Source: Rhodobacter capsulatus (GTDB lineage Bacteria; Pseudomonadota; Alphaproteobacteria; Rhodobacterales; Rhodobacteraceae). Taken from it: a stretch of 64,000 bases of DNA. This document shows positions 38,312 to 47,983 of this stretch, one piece after another; position 1 is the stretch's first letter, and every line of letters begins with the position of its first letter. The DNA is taken from NCBI RefSeq assembly GCF_003254295.1, contig NZ_QKZO01000003.1, positions 321,037-385,036 on the forward strand, given 5' to 3'. The position numbers and the translations under genes are program-made. The notes beneath the pieces are model-generated. The model saw nothing but the letters and a program-made list of their open reading frames with translations. It had not been told where the DNA came from and did no database searches.

Positions 38312-41068
38312 TCAGGCAAGGGCGGCAGCCTCGGCGCGCAGCCCGTCGGATTGCAGAAATTCGCATAGAAAATCCATGGCAGGCAGGGGTTTGGCGAAAT
38401 GATAGCCCTGCCCCAGATCGCAGCCATGCTGGCGCAGCCAGACCACCTGGGCGGGTGTGTCGATGCCTTCGGCGACGGTGCGCAGCCCCAGCGCCGCCGC
38501 CATCGCCAGGGTCGCGCGCACGATCGCATCGGAGGCCCCGTCATCCAGCGCGATGCGCGAGACGAAACTGCGGTCGATCTTCAATTCCTTCAGCTGCAGC
38601 TTTTGCAGATAGCTGAGCGAGGAATAGCCGGTGCCGAAATCATCCGCCGAAAGCTCGAACCCGGCCGCCAGAAGCGCCTCGATACTGTCGCGCGCCTCCG
38701 AATTCAGATCGACGACCGCGCCCTCGGTGATCTCGAACAGCACATCTTCGGGGCCCAGATCCGCCGCCTGCAGATGCGCCAGCACCGCCTGCCCGAACCG
38801 GACCCGGCGCAGGCTTTCGGGCGAGAGGTTGATCGAGATGCACAGCTGCTGGCCGCGCCCGCGCAGCGTCGCGACAAAGGCACCGACCAGATCGATCATC
38901 AAAAGGTCGATGTCGCGCACGAGGCCGGTCTTTTCCGCGATCGGCATGAAGATGTCGGGGCCGATCCCCGCCAGCGCCGGATCGGTGCAGCGCACCAGCG
39001 CCTCAGCCCCGGCCAGGCTGCCGTGATCGAGCAGGTTGATCTTCGGCTGCAGATAAAGCGCAAAGGCGCCGTCGCGGATCGCGCGTTGCAGCGATTGTCC
39101 GATCGTCGCCTCGCGCGCGAGCCGGTCGCGCAGCTTCGGCGTGAAGGGCACGGCGCGGTTGCCGCCCAGCGCCTTGGCCTCGTACATCGCTAGATCGGCG
39201 TTCAGCCACATTTCCTCGGGGCTGTGCGCATCCATCGGAAACCGGCTCATCCCCATCGAGGCGGACAGATAAAGCGGCTGGCCGTCGATCTCGAAAGGTT
39301 CGGCGAAAGCCTGCGCCAGCGCCGCGGTCGCCGCCTCGGGTTCCTCGGCAAGGCGGCCGCGGCTGAGGAAGGTGAATTCCTCGGCCCCGGCCCGGGCCAG
39401 CAGCTGATCGGGTTCGCGCAGCGCCTCCAGCCGTTCGGCGACCTTGCAGATCACCCGGTCGCCCAGCTGCGGGCCGAAACGGTCCTTGATCTGCTGGAAC
39501 TGGTCGATCGACAGGAAGACCTGCTGCAACAGATCGCCCGCGGCGCGCGCGCGCAGCTGCGCCGGGCCGACCTGGGCGCGAAAGGATTCGCGGTTGGGCA
39601 GCCCGGTCAGCGCATCATGCGTCGCGGCATGGCTGGCCTCTTCGGCGGCCTCGGCCAGACGCCGCTCGTCCATCAGCCTTTGCGTGATGTCGGAAACCGA
39701 ACAGACCACCTGCACCGGCCCGCCGCGCGCTTCCATCGGCGCCGCATTGACCGAGATCACCCGCTCCGTCCCGTCCGGTCGCGGCAGGGTCAGGCGCAGG
39801 TCGTTCAGCGTCTCGCCGCCCCGCGCCACGCGCTCGAAGGGAAAGCCCCGCCCCGCCCCGCTGCCGTCGCGCTGGCCATAAAGCCAGCCCAGCGCCGCAT
39901 GAGAGCGCCCGACCAGCCCCGCCCCGGTGGCGTCAAGGATCTGCTCCGCCTCCATGTTCGCAAAGACGATCACCCCCGAAGGGTCGAAGGCCAGGATGCC
40001 CGAGACAGAGGTTTCCGTCAGCCGCTGCAGGAAGTCGTTCTTCGCGATCAGCTCGGCTTCGAGCTGCTTGCGGCGCGAAATGTCGACATGCACCCCCGAG
40101 AGCACCAGCGCCTCGCCGGTCGCGGCCATCTCGACGGCGCGGCCGCGCGACAGGATCCAGACCCAGTGCCCGTCGGCATGGCGCATGCGGAATTCTTCGG
40201 TGAAGAAATAGTCCCGGCTGCGGAACTTCGGCGCCTGGGCGGTGTTCAGCCGCACCATGTCCTCGGGATGGACCAGCGCGCGCCAGTCGTCGATCATCAG
40301 CGGCGCGGGCAGGTCTTCGGGCTTGCGGCCGATGATCTCGGCCCAGCGGTCGTTGATCACCAGCCGGTTCGTGCGCAGATCGTGCCGCCAGGTGCCCACC
40401 TGCCCCCCGGCGATGACATCGGCCAGCCCCCGGATCGCCTCCTGCTGGTCGTGCACATCAAGGGCGAAGCCGAACAGCCTGCCGCCAGGGGCGCGAAAGT
40501 TGCTGTCGACATCGGTCACCACCTTGATCCAGCGGTAAGTGCCGTCACGGTCGCGGATCCGGTGCACATGCGGCGGGATCGGCACCCGCCCGCCCGCGAA
40601 AATCTCGCGGTGCAGCGCCATATGGGCGTTGAAACTGTCCATGTCGTCGGGATGGACGAGCGCGCGCAGCTCGGTTGTCGGCACCGCCTCCCCCTCGCGC
40701 CAGCCGATCCGGCGCGCCAGGATGCCGGAGGTGCGCAGCCACAGGACCCCGTGGCGGTCGACGAAGCTTTCCCAGTCGCAGCCCCCCGCCGCACCCAGCG
40801 CCCCGCGCAGCCGGTTCTCGGCCTGCGAGACGGCGTCGAAAGCGTTTTCCAGCTGCGCCAGCGTGCCGCGCAGCACCGCCCAGAGCGCCAGCGAGGTCAG
40901 GGCGATGAAGGCCCAGCCCTTGAAGGTCTGATAGGATTGATAATCCTGATAATCCCCGGAAATCAGCGTCAGCAGCCGGTCGCTTGTCAGAATGTACAGC
41001 ACGCCCACCAGCGCATAGGCCGCAGCGACCCGAAACGCAGTGAAGTGATGAACCAGTCTGGCAGGCAT
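38312..41068 (-). CDS. Membrane PAS-GGDEF-EAL protein with degenerate GGDEF
   Basis: The 918-residue protein has two N-terminal membrane helices (residues 12-70), three PAS domains (about 100-475), a GGDEF domain and an EAL domain (about 650-910). The GGDEF signature reads RAGAEEF, so cyclase activity is probably lost. The EAL domain keeps AGAEALVRC, EITEGAV, DDFGTGYSSLSYL and LKIDRSF, consistent with an active cyclic-di-GMP phosphodiesterase. ATG at 41068 is the only good start. With the neighbour at 36242 it forms a tandem pair, perhaps by old duplication, although the sensor parts differ. Confidence 0.9.
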   Translation of the reverse strand: MPARLVHHFTAFRVAAAYALVGVLYILTSDRLLTLISGDYQDYQSYQTFKGWAFIALTSLALWAVLRGTLAQLENAFDAVSQAENRLRGALGAAGGCDWESFVDRHGVLWLRTSGILARRIGWREGEAVPTTELRALVHPDDMDSFNAHMALHREIFAGGRVPIPPHVHRIRDRDGTYRWIKVVTDVDSNFRAPGGRLFGFALDVHDQQEAIRGLADVIAGGQVGTWRHDLRTNRLVINDRWAEIIGRKPEDLPAPLMIDDWRALVHPEDMVRLNTAQAPKFRSRDYFFTEEFRMRHADGHWVWILSRGRAVEMAATGEALVLSGVHVDISRRKQLEAELIAKNDFLQRLTETSVSGILAFDPSGVIVFANMEAEQILDATGAGLVGRSHAALGWLYGQRDGSGAGRGFPFERVARGGETLNDLRLTLPRPDGTERVISVNAAPMEARGGPVQVVCSVSDITQRLMDERRLAEAAEEASHAATHDALTGLPNRESFRAQVGPAQLRARAAGDLLQQVFLSIDQFQQIKDRFGPQLGDRVICKVAERLEALREPDQLLARAGAEEFTFLSRGRLAEEPEAATAALAQAFAEPFEIDGQPLYLSASMGMSRFPMDAHSPEEMWLNADLAMYEAKALGGNRAVPFTPKLRDRLAREATIGQSLQRAIRDGAFALYLQPKINLLDHGSLAGAEALVRCTDPALAGIGPDIFMPIAEKTGLVRDIDLLMIDLVGAFVATLRGRGQQLCISINLSPESLRRVRFGQAVLAHLQAADLGPEDVLFEITEGAVVDLNSEARDSIEALLAAGFELSADDFGTGYSSLSYLQKLQLKELKIDRSFVSRIALDDGASDAIVRATLAMAAALGLRTVAEGIDTPAQVVWLRQHGCDLGQGYHFAKPLPAMDFLCEFLQSDGLRAEAAALA

Positions 41069-41265
41069 GGCGGGCTTTTCGCGTGTGTTCCGGGGTCAGA
41101 AGAAGTCGGACACGAACGCGGACGATGTGTCAATCGCCGTGAACGCGCGCTTTCGAAATACCCCGGCACCCTGCACCGCAAGCGGTGAAGCAATCCTTGC
41201 GATTTTGCGGATGCCCCGTGAATCTTGGAAGAATTTTCACGATTTTCGCGCCGGGCGGGCATGGG

Positions 41266-41295
41266 AAAGCCGACGATCCGCGGACCGTCGGCCTT
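41266..41295 (-). terminator. Terminator of the fru operon
   Basis: AAAGCCGACG and CGTCGGCCTT pair around a 10-base loop, 21 bases after fruA; the minus strand ends in CGGCTTTCCC. A likely intrinsic terminator. Confidence 0.65.
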
Positions 41296-41315
41296 GTGTT
41301 CGCCCCCTCGCCCGA

Positions 41316-43052
41316 TCAGGTGCGGGCGGTCTCCTCGGCCGGGATCGGCTTTTTCAGCGCGATCAGCAGGCCCGTCGTCACCAGCGTGCCGACCACGATC
41401 GAGAGCGCATAAAGCCCGAGGTTCGTCACCGCATGCGGGATGGCAAGGACGAAGATCCCGCCATGCGGCGCGACCAGCAGGCAGCCCAGCGCCATCGACA
41501 GCGCCCCGGTGATCGCCGAGCCGACGATGATCGCGGGGATCACCCGGGCCGGGTCTTTCGCGGCAAAGGGGATCGCGCCTTCGGTGATGAAGGAGAGCCC
41601 CAGCACCGCGGCGGCGCCCCCGGCTTCGCGTTCTTCGGCGGTGAAGCGGTTTTTCGCCACAAGCGTCGCCAGGGCCAGCCCCAGCGGCGGCGTCATCCCC
41701 GCGGCCATCACCGCGGCCATCGGCGCATAGGTGCTCGAGGTCAGAAGACCGACGGCGAAAGTATAGGCGGCCTTGTTGATCGGGCCCCCCATGTCGACGG
41801 CCATCATGCCGCCGAGGATCAGGCCAAGAACGACGGCATTGGTGGTGCCCAGCCCCTGCAGGAAGGCGGTCATCGCCGCGAGGATCGCCGCCACCGGCTC
41901 GCCCACCACATAGACCATCACCAGCCCGGTGATCGCGGTCGAGAGCAGCGGCAGGATCAGCACGGGCTTGAGTCCCTCGAGCGTGCGCGGCAGCTTGATC
42001 GCATCGCGCAGCCAGCGCGCCACATAGCCCGCCAGAAAGCCCGCGACGATGCCGCCCAGGAACCCGGCGTTCAGGTTCACCGCCAGCATGCCGCCGATCA
42101 GACCCGGCGTCAGGCCGGGACGGTCGGCGATCGAATAGGCGATGAACCCCGCCAGAACCGGCACCATCAGCTTGAAGGCGGCGCCGCCACCGATCGCCAT
42201 CAGCGCCGCGGGCAGCGTGCCCTCGGCCTCGAAGGCCTTGATGCCGAAAACGAACGAAAGCGCGATCAGCAGACCACCCGCAACCACCAGCGGCAGCATG
42301 TAGGACACGCCCGTCAGCAGGTGCATGTAGGGGCCCGAGCGGGTCGCGGCGCGCTGCGCCTTGAGCGCATCGACGGTGTCGGCGAGGCTGGTGCCCAGCA
42401 CCACGCCCTCGGCCAGGGCCGCATCCAGCACCTTGGCCGCGCCCTTCACCGCCGCGCCGACCGAGGTCTTGTAGACCTTTTTCCCGGCAAAGCGGCTGTC
42501 ATCGACATGGGTGTCGGCCGCGATCACCACCAGATCGGCGGCCTGGATCTGCGCCGCGCTCAGCGCGTTTTGCGAGCCGACCGAGCCCTGGGTCTCGACC
42601 GCGATCTCCCAGCCGCGGGCGGCGGCGGACTTCTTCAGCGCATCGGTCGCCATGAAGGTATGGGCGATGCCGGTCGGACAGGAGGTGATCGCCACCACCT
42701 TGAGCGGCCTTTGGCCTGTGTCTGTCGTCATTTGCGGGGTCTCCTCTCCGGTCAGGGCAAGGGCCTCGGCCAGCACCGCCGCCGTCTGGGTGACGGCGCG
42801 GGCAGTCGAGGTCCGGTAAACGGGTTTCGTGACGAAGCGGACATCCTCGATGCGGAGGTCGGCGGCGATCACCACCACATCGGCGGCGGCGATCTCGGCC
42901 CCCTGCAGCGGCGCTTCGACGCCCTCGGCGGAGTGGCGTTCGACACGGATCTGATGGCCCAGCGCCTGCGCGGTGGCGCTCAGCGCCTCGGCGGCCAGAT
43001 GGGTATGCGCGACGCCCTTGGCACCGGCGGTCACGGCAACGATCTTCGACAT
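41316..43052 (-). CDS. fruA: Fructose PTS transporter EIIBC
   Basis: The 578-residue inner-membrane transporter takes up fructose as fructose-1-phosphate. The N-terminus holds two EIIB-like domains: a degenerate one (residues 1-100) and one with the phosphorylated Cys in AITSCPTGIAHTFMATDAL (residues 128-146). The EIIC domain follows from about residue 240, with about nine hydrophobic segments including GGLLIALSFVFGIKAF. Gene order fruB-fruK-fruA is that known in R. capsulatus. Ends at the terminator at 41266. Confidence 0.95.
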   Translation of the reverse strand: MSKIVAVTAGAKGVAHTHLAAEALSATAQALGHQIRVERHSAEGVEAPLQGAEIAAADVVVIAADLRIEDVRFVTKPVYRTSTARAVTQTAAVLAEALALTGEETPQMTTDTGQRPLKVVAITSCPTGIAHTFMATDALKKSAAARGWEIAVETQGSVGSQNALSAAQIQAADLVVIAADTHVDDSRFAGKKVYKTSVGAAVKGAAKVLDAALAEGVVLGTSLADTVDALKAQRAATRSGPYMHLLTGVSYMLPLVVAGGLLIALSFVFGIKAFEAEGTLPAALMAIGGGAAFKLMVPVLAGFIAYSIADRPGLTPGLIGGMLAVNLNAGFLGGIVAGFLAGYVARWLRDAIKLPRTLEGLKPVLILPLLSTAITGLVMVYVVGEPVAAILAAMTAFLQGLGTTNAVVLGLILGGMMAVDMGGPINKAAYTFAVGLLTSSTYAPMAAVMAAGMTPPLGLALATLVAKNRFTAEEREAGGAAAVLGLSFITEGAIPFAAKDPARVIPAIIVGSAITGALSMALGCLLVAPHGGIFVLAIPHAVTNLGLYALSIVVGTLVTTGLLIALKKPIPAEETART

Positions 43053-43070
43053 GGGTTCCTCCCCTGCGGC

Positions 43071-44021
43071 TCAGACGGGCGGCAGCGTTTTGACGGTGAC
43101 GGTGCGGGCAAGCTGGGTGATGCGGTCCTGCGGCGGCAGATGCGGGCCGATTTCCCCCAGCGCGCCCAGCGAAAAGGCGGTGGCCAGACGGGCGGTGTCG
43201 GGCAGGCCCAGCCCAAGCGTCGCGGCATGGATCAGCCCCGCCACCATCGCGTCGCCCGCCCCGACGGTCGAGGCGATCCGGGTCGCGGGCGGGATCGCCA
43301 GCACCGCCTCGGCGCCGCGCACCAGCACCGCGCCCGCCGCCCCCATCGAGACGGCGACGAGCCCGACGCCCGAGGCCGCCAGATCGCGCGCGGCCTCGCA
43401 GACGGTCTCGGGCCCGGTCAGGCGGCGGCCCAGATGCGCGCCCAGTTCGGCGACATTGGGCTTGACGATGTCGGGCCGCGCCGCCAGCGCCAGCCCCAGC
43501 GCGGGCCCCGAAGTGTCCAGCGCCACCCGCGCGCCGCCCTTGCGGGCGAGGGCGGCCAGATCGGCATAGGCCTCGGCGCCGATCCCGGCGGGCAGGCTGC
43601 CGCAAAGGGCCACCCAATCCAGACCCTGCGCCAGAAGCTCGGTCAGGGTCGCGGCCACGGCCCCGAGATCGGCAGGCCCCGCGGCGATGCCCGGAAAGTT
43701 CAGATCGGTGACCTGATCTTGCAGCGGATCGACGATTTTCACATTCGTCCGCGTCGCGCCGGGCAGGCGCTGGCAGGCATCGACCAGCCCCGTCGCCGCG
43801 AAATGGCGCGCGAACAGCGCCGCATTCTCGGCGCCGAGCAACCCGGTCACCGCGACCCCGTGGCCGACATGGGCCAGGAAGGAGGCGACATTGACCCCCT
43901 TGCCGCCCGCATCGATGCGCGAGGCGGCCACCCGGTTCACCGCATCGGCGGTGAAGCCCGGCACGGTCACCGTCTGATCGACGGCGGAATTGAGCGAAAC
44001 CGTGGCGATGCGCAGCGTCAT
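43071..44021 (-). CDS. fruK: 1-phosphofructokinase
   Basis: The 316-residue PfkB-family enzyme makes fructose-1,6-bisphosphate from fructose-1-phosphate. It has the N-terminal NSAVDQTVTVPGF, the GGKGVNVASFLAHVG signature (residues 38-52) and the C-terminal STVGAGDAMVAGLIHA with the catalytic Asp. Its start overlaps the fruB stop in an ATGA junction (44021-44018). Middle gene of fruBKA. Confidence 0.95.
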   Translation of the reverse strand: MTLRIATVSLNSAVDQTVTVPGFTADAVNRVAASRIDAGGKGVNVASFLAHVGHGVAVTGLLGAENAALFARHFAATGLVDACQRLPGATRTNVKIVDPLQDQVTDLNFPGIAAGPADLGAVAATLTELLAQGLDWVALCGSLPAGIGAEAYADLAALARKGGARVALDTSGPALGLALAARPDIVKPNVAELGAHLGRRLTGPETVCEAARDLAASGVGLVAVSMGAAGAVLVRGAEAVLAIPPATRIASTVGAGDAMVAGLIHAATLGLGLPDTARLATAFSLGALGEIGPHLPPQDRITQLARTVTVKTLPPV

Positions 44022-46501
44022 TTCAGCCCCCGCACTTCGGCCGCGGTCGTGCAGGCCAGCGCGCGGCGTGCCAGATCCCGGTTTTGCGCCATCGCAGAGT
44101 GGCGCAGCTGCGCCTTGATCCCCGCCACCGCCGGGATCGAGACCGAGAGTTCCCGCACCCCCAGCCCCGAGAGCACCGCGGCCCCCACCGGATCGCCCGC
44201 GATGCCGCCGCAGGCGCCGACCCAGATCCCCGCGGCCTCGGCCGCGCGCACGGTGCTGTCGATCAGCCGCAGCACCGCCGGATGCAGCCCGTCGGCCTGT
44301 TTTGCCAGCACCGGATGCATCCGGTCCATCGCCAGCGCATATTGCGTCAGGTCATTCGTGCCGATCGAGAAGAAATCGACCCGTTTCGCCAGTTCCGGCG
44401 CCATCATCACGGCGGAGGGGATCTCGATCATGATCCCGATCTCGACCGGTGCGGCGCCGACCTCCAGCCGGACCTCCTCGGCGATGCGGCGGGCGGTTTC
44501 CAGCTCCTCGATCATCGCGATCATCGGGAACATGATGCGGACCTGCCCCCCGGCCGCGGCCCGGTAGATCGCCCGCAGCTGGGTGCGGAACAGGTCTTCG
44601 TGCGACAGGCAAAAGCGGATGCCGCGCTCGCCCAGGAACGGGTTTTGTTCAACGGGCATGCGCAGATAGGGGATTTCCTTGTCGCCGCCCACATCCAGCG
44701 TGCGGATGATGATCGGCAGCCCGTTCAGCGCCGAAAGCATGGCGGCATAGATCGCCAGCTGTTCGTCCTCGCCGGGCGGGGCCTCGCGGTTCACGAACAG
44801 GAATTCGGTGCGCAAAAGCCCCACGCCCTCGGCCCCCGCCTCGACCGAGGCGATGGCCTCGGCCACGTCCGAGATATTGGCAACCACCTCGACGCGCGCG
44901 CCATCAAGCGTCAGCGCGGGCTTGTAGCGTTCGCGCGCCTCGGCCTCGCGTTGCGCCGCCAGCGCCGCCATCGCGGCCTCGGCCCGGGCTTTGTCGGCCT
45001 CGGTCGGGGCAACGACGATCACCCCCGCGCCGCCATCCAGCAGAACCGGCGTGCCGCTGGCCAGATCAAGGAGCCGCGGCCCGACCCCCGCCACCGCCGG
45101 AATATCCAGCGCCCGCGCGATGATCGCGGTATGCGAGGTCGGCCCGCCCTGCGCCGTGGCAAGGCCGCGCACCAGCGCCGGATCGAGCCGCGCGGTATCG
45201 GACGGCGTCAGGTCATCGGCCAGCAGGATGCAAGGCGCGGTGGGCAGATGCGTCTCGCCCGTCCGCACCCGGCCCAGATGCTGCAGCACGCGCTGGCCCG
45301 CATCGCGCAGATCGATGGCGCGGCCCGACAGCACCGCATCCTTCATCGCCCCCAGCATGTCGGCGCGGTCGGAAAAGACCCGGTGCCAGGCAAACCCGGC
45401 CGAGCGGCCCTGCCCGATCAGCGCCTTCGCCTCGGCGACCATTTCGGGGTCGTGCAAAAACTCCTGATGGGCACGAAAGATCGCGGCGCGGGCGGGGCCG
45501 GATTTTTTCCAGACTTCGTCGTGCAGCTCTTCCAGCTCGTGCCAGGCGGTCTGCAGCGCGGTGTCGAGCCGGTCGGTTTCAAAGGCCGCATCCGCACCGT
45601 CGGTGTCAAAGACCACCTCGTCGCGGGCAAAGCGGAAGACGGGGGCAAACGCGTATCCCGGCGAGGAGGAGATGCCATGAAGGGTGCGCCCCTCGTAGCA
45701 GGCCATCGACGCGATTGCCCCCGTCAGACCGGGCGTCGCGGCTTCGGGGGCCGCCGCACCGGTGTCTTCTTCGTCCTCAAGCCCGGCCGCAAAGGCCGCG
45801 GCCAGCGCCGCCAGGGCGGCATCGGCCTCCGGGCCCTCGGCGCTGACGCGCAGGGCCGCGCCTTGCGCCGCCCCCAGATTGAGAAGCGAAATCAAGCTTT
45901 TGCCATTCGCCACCTTGGCGCCGTTACGCACACGGATCTCGGCGGCAAAACCCTTAGCCAGATCGACCAGCGTGGTCGCGGGCCGGGCATGCAGCCCATG
46001 CGCGCCGCTGACCACGACATCGAACCCCTGCGCGAAATCGGCGGGCGCCCCGGCCGGGGCCGCCACCGGCGCCGCGGCGCCGGTCAGCCGCGCGACGATC
46101 ACCGCCGCATCCGTCGTCGTCGCCAGCCGCTCGGCCTCGGCTTCGTCGGCCAGAACATCGGTCAGATTGCTCAGCACCTGCAGGTGCTCATCCGATTTCG
46201 CCGCGATCGCCACCACCAGACGCGCGGTGTCGCCCGGCGCCCATTCGACCCCAGCAGGCAGCTGCACCACCGCAATCGCCGTGTCGTGGATCAGGTCGCG
46301 GTCCTGCGGCAGGCCATGCGGAATCGCGATGCCATTGCCCAGAAAGGTATTCGCGACGGCCTCGCGGCCCATCATGCTCTGGCCGTAGCGCGGGTCGATC
46401 TTGCCCGCCGCGGTCAAAAGATCCACGGCCTGCGCGATCGCATCGGCCTTGTCGGTGGCCGTCTTGCCGATGGCCACAAGTTCGCTGGTCAGGGGTATCA
46501 C
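44018..46501 (-). CDS. fruB: Fructose PTS multiphosphoryl transfer protein (EIIA-HPr-EI)
   Basis: The 827-residue soluble protein fuses three PTS domains: EIIA-Fru (residues 1-145; phosphorylated His in AIPHGLPQDRD), HPr (about 155-250; His in GLHARPATTLVDL) and enzyme I (about 270-827; active His in GGPTSHTAIIARAL, PEP site near SIGTNDLTQYALAMDR). It carries phosphate from PEP to FruA. I chose the GTG at 46501 because GGAGGAACC precedes it directly; the frame is open another 480 codons upstream, but that is antisense to the binding-protein gene. First gene of the operon. Confidence 0.95.
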   Translation of the reverse strand: MIPLTSELVAIGKTATDKADAIAQAVDLLTAAGKIDPRYGQSMMGREAVANTFLGNGIAIPHGLPQDRDLIHDTAIAVVQLPAGVEWAPGDTARLVVAIAAKSDEHLQVLSNLTDVLADEAEAERLATTTDAAVIVARLTGAAAPVAAPAGAPADFAQGFDVVVSGAHGLHARPATTLVDLAKGFAAEIRVRNGAKVANGKSLISLLNLGAAQGAALRVSAEGPEADAALAALAAAFAAGLEDEEDTGAAAPEAATPGLTGAIASMACYEGRTLHGISSSPGYAFAPVFRFARDEVVFDTDGADAAFETDRLDTALQTAWHELEELHDEVWKKSGPARAAIFRAHQEFLHDPEMVAEAKALIGQGRSAGFAWHRVFSDRADMLGAMKDAVLSGRAIDLRDAGQRVLQHLGRVRTGETHLPTAPCILLADDLTPSDTARLDPALVRGLATAQGGPTSHTAIIARALDIPAVAGVGPRLLDLASGTPVLLDGGAGVIVVAPTEADKARAEAAMAALAAQREAEARERYKPALTLDGARVEVVANISDVAEAIASVEAGAEGVGLLRTEFLFVNREAPPGEDEQLAIYAAMLSALNGLPIIIRTLDVGGDKEIPYLRMPVEQNPFLGERGIRFCLSHEDLFRTQLRAIYRAAAGGQVRIMFPMIAMIEELETARRIAEEVRLEVGAAPVEIGIMIEIPSAVMMAPELAKRVDFFSIGTNDLTQYALAMDRMHPVLAKQADGLHPAVLRLIDSTVRAAEAAGIWVGACGGIAGDPVGAAVLSGLGVRELSVSIPAVAGIKAQLRHSAMAQNRDLARRALACTTAAEVRGLK

Positions 46502-46567
46502 GGTTCCTCCTCGGCATCGGATGTGCGATGATCCTGGGGGACGAAGCGCCCGGCAGATGAATGGAGT

Positions 46568-47983
46568 ATGTCGCCCGTGACGGCCCGGCTTGTAACAATT
46601 GTCATCCTGGCGCTGAGCCTGACCCGCGCCGAGGCGCTTGAAGTGCTGACCCGCGACGGCGGCCCGATTGCCGGGCCCGCGATCGCGCATGGGGCGGAGT
46701 TCGCGCGCGAAACCGGCGTCGCGGTGCAGGTGACGCCCCGCCCCTTCGATGCGCTTTACGGTGCGGTGATGATGGGGTTCGTCACCGGCCGTCCGCCCGC
46801 CGATGTGCTGATCCTGCCCGCCGACTGGCTGCCCGATGTCGCGCCTTACCTCATGCCGGTGCCCGCGGCGCTGGTGGAGAGCCCGCTGGTGCGCGGCATC
46901 CACCCCGCCTATCGCGACCGGCAGATGCGCTGGCGGGGGCAATGGCTGGCGGTGACGCTGGACGGCGATCTGCACATGGGCGCCTATCGCCGCGATCTGT
47001 TCGAGGATCCGGCGACGCGGGCGGCCTATCGGGCGCAGACCGGCCGGGCGCTGGAACCGCCGCGGAGCTGGGACGATTACGCCCGCATCGCCGCCTTTTT
47101 CCACGCCCGCGGCCTTTCCGGCACGCTCGAAGCCTCGGCCGAGAACGGGCAACGGCTCTGGTCGCTGTTTTCCCATGCCGCCGCCTATACCGCCCATCCC
47201 GACCATCCGGGGCATTTCTTCTTCGACCCCGAGACGATGGCGCCCGAGATCGACAACCCGGCCTGGGTCCGGGCGCTGCAGGATTATCTGGCGGCGCTGG
47301 CCACGGCGCCCGGGGCGCCGCTGCCCAGTCACGCGGTGCGCACGGAATTTGCCGCGGGAAGGGCGGCGATGGCGCTCGACTGGTCCGATATCGGCACGGT
47401 GGCGACCGATCCGGTGAGTTCGAAAATCCGCGACCGGGTCGGGTTCTTTGCGCTTCCGGGCGCCGATCAGGTCTGGAACCCGGTCGCGAAACGCTGGGAC
47501 CGGCTGGCGGCGCCGCGTCCGGTGCCGTTCCTCGCCTTTGGCGGCTGGATCGCCGTCGTGCCGCGCGGCGCCGCCGATCCGAACGCCGCCTGGGATTACA
47601 TCGCCTTCATGGCCGATCCGGCGCGGGCGGCGCAGGATGTCATGTCGGGCGCCTCGGGCTTCAACCCCTACCGGCTCTCGCAGCTGGATGACACCGCGGG
47701 CTGGGCGCGGCTGATGGGGCCGCAGGCGGCCGGGGATTATCTGTCGGTGCTGCGCGAAAGCCTGTCGGCGCCGCAGACCGCGCCGGATCTGCGCCTGCCG
47801 GGATATCCCGCCTACATGGCCGCGCTGGATGCCCGGATCGGCCGGGTGCTGGCGGGCGAGATCTCGCCCGAGGTGGCACTGGCCGCCGCCGCCGCAGATT
47901 GGGACCGGATCACCGATCGCCTTGGCCGCGCCAGCCAGCGCCGCCACTACCGCGAGGCGATGGGGCTGGAGGCGGCGCCATGA
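46568..47983 (+). CDS. Periplasmic solute-binding protein, family 1, beside a histidine kinase
   Basis: The 471-residue protein has a short Sec signal (RLVTIVILALSLTRAEA, cleavage near residue 23) and the family 1 (COG1653, sugar-type) binding-protein fold, beginning LEVLTRDGGPIAGPAIAHGA. Central stretches such as VAPYLMPVPAALVESPLV and FGGWIAVVPRGAADPNAAWD agree with that fold. No permease or ATPase gene is adjacent. Its stop overlaps the start of the hybrid kinase gene (ATGA at 47980), so it most likely serves as the ligand-sensing partner of the kinase, as TorT does for TorS. It diverges from fruB with 66 bases between starts. Confidence 0.85.
   Translation: MSPVTARLVTIVILALSLTRAEALEVLTRDGGPIAGPAIAHGAEFARETGVAVQVTPRPFDALYGAVMMGFVTGRPPADVLILPADWLPDVAPYLMPVPAALVESPLVRGIHPAYRDRQMRWRGQWLAVTLDGDLHMGAYRRDLFEDPATRAAYRAQTGRALEPPRSWDDYARIAAFFHARGLSGTLEASAENGQRLWSLFSHAAAYTAHPDHPGHFFFDPETMAPEIDNPAWVRALQDYLAALATAPGAPLPSHAVRTEFAAGRAAMALDWSDIGTVATDPVSSKIRDRVGFFALPGADQVWNPVAKRWDRLAAPRPVPFLAFGGWIAVVPRGAADPNAAWDYIAFMADPARAAQDVMSGASGFNPYRLSQLDDTAGWARLMGPQAAGDYLSVLRESLSAPQTAPDLRLPGYPAYMAALDARIGRVLAGEISPEVALAAAAADWDRITDRLGRASQRRHYREAMGLEAAP

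Noticed and set aside
46502-47947. Upstream extension of fruB by 480 codons
   Set aside because: Antisense to the binding-protein gene and unlike any PTS domain; the GTG at 46501 with GGAGGAACC gives the normal start.
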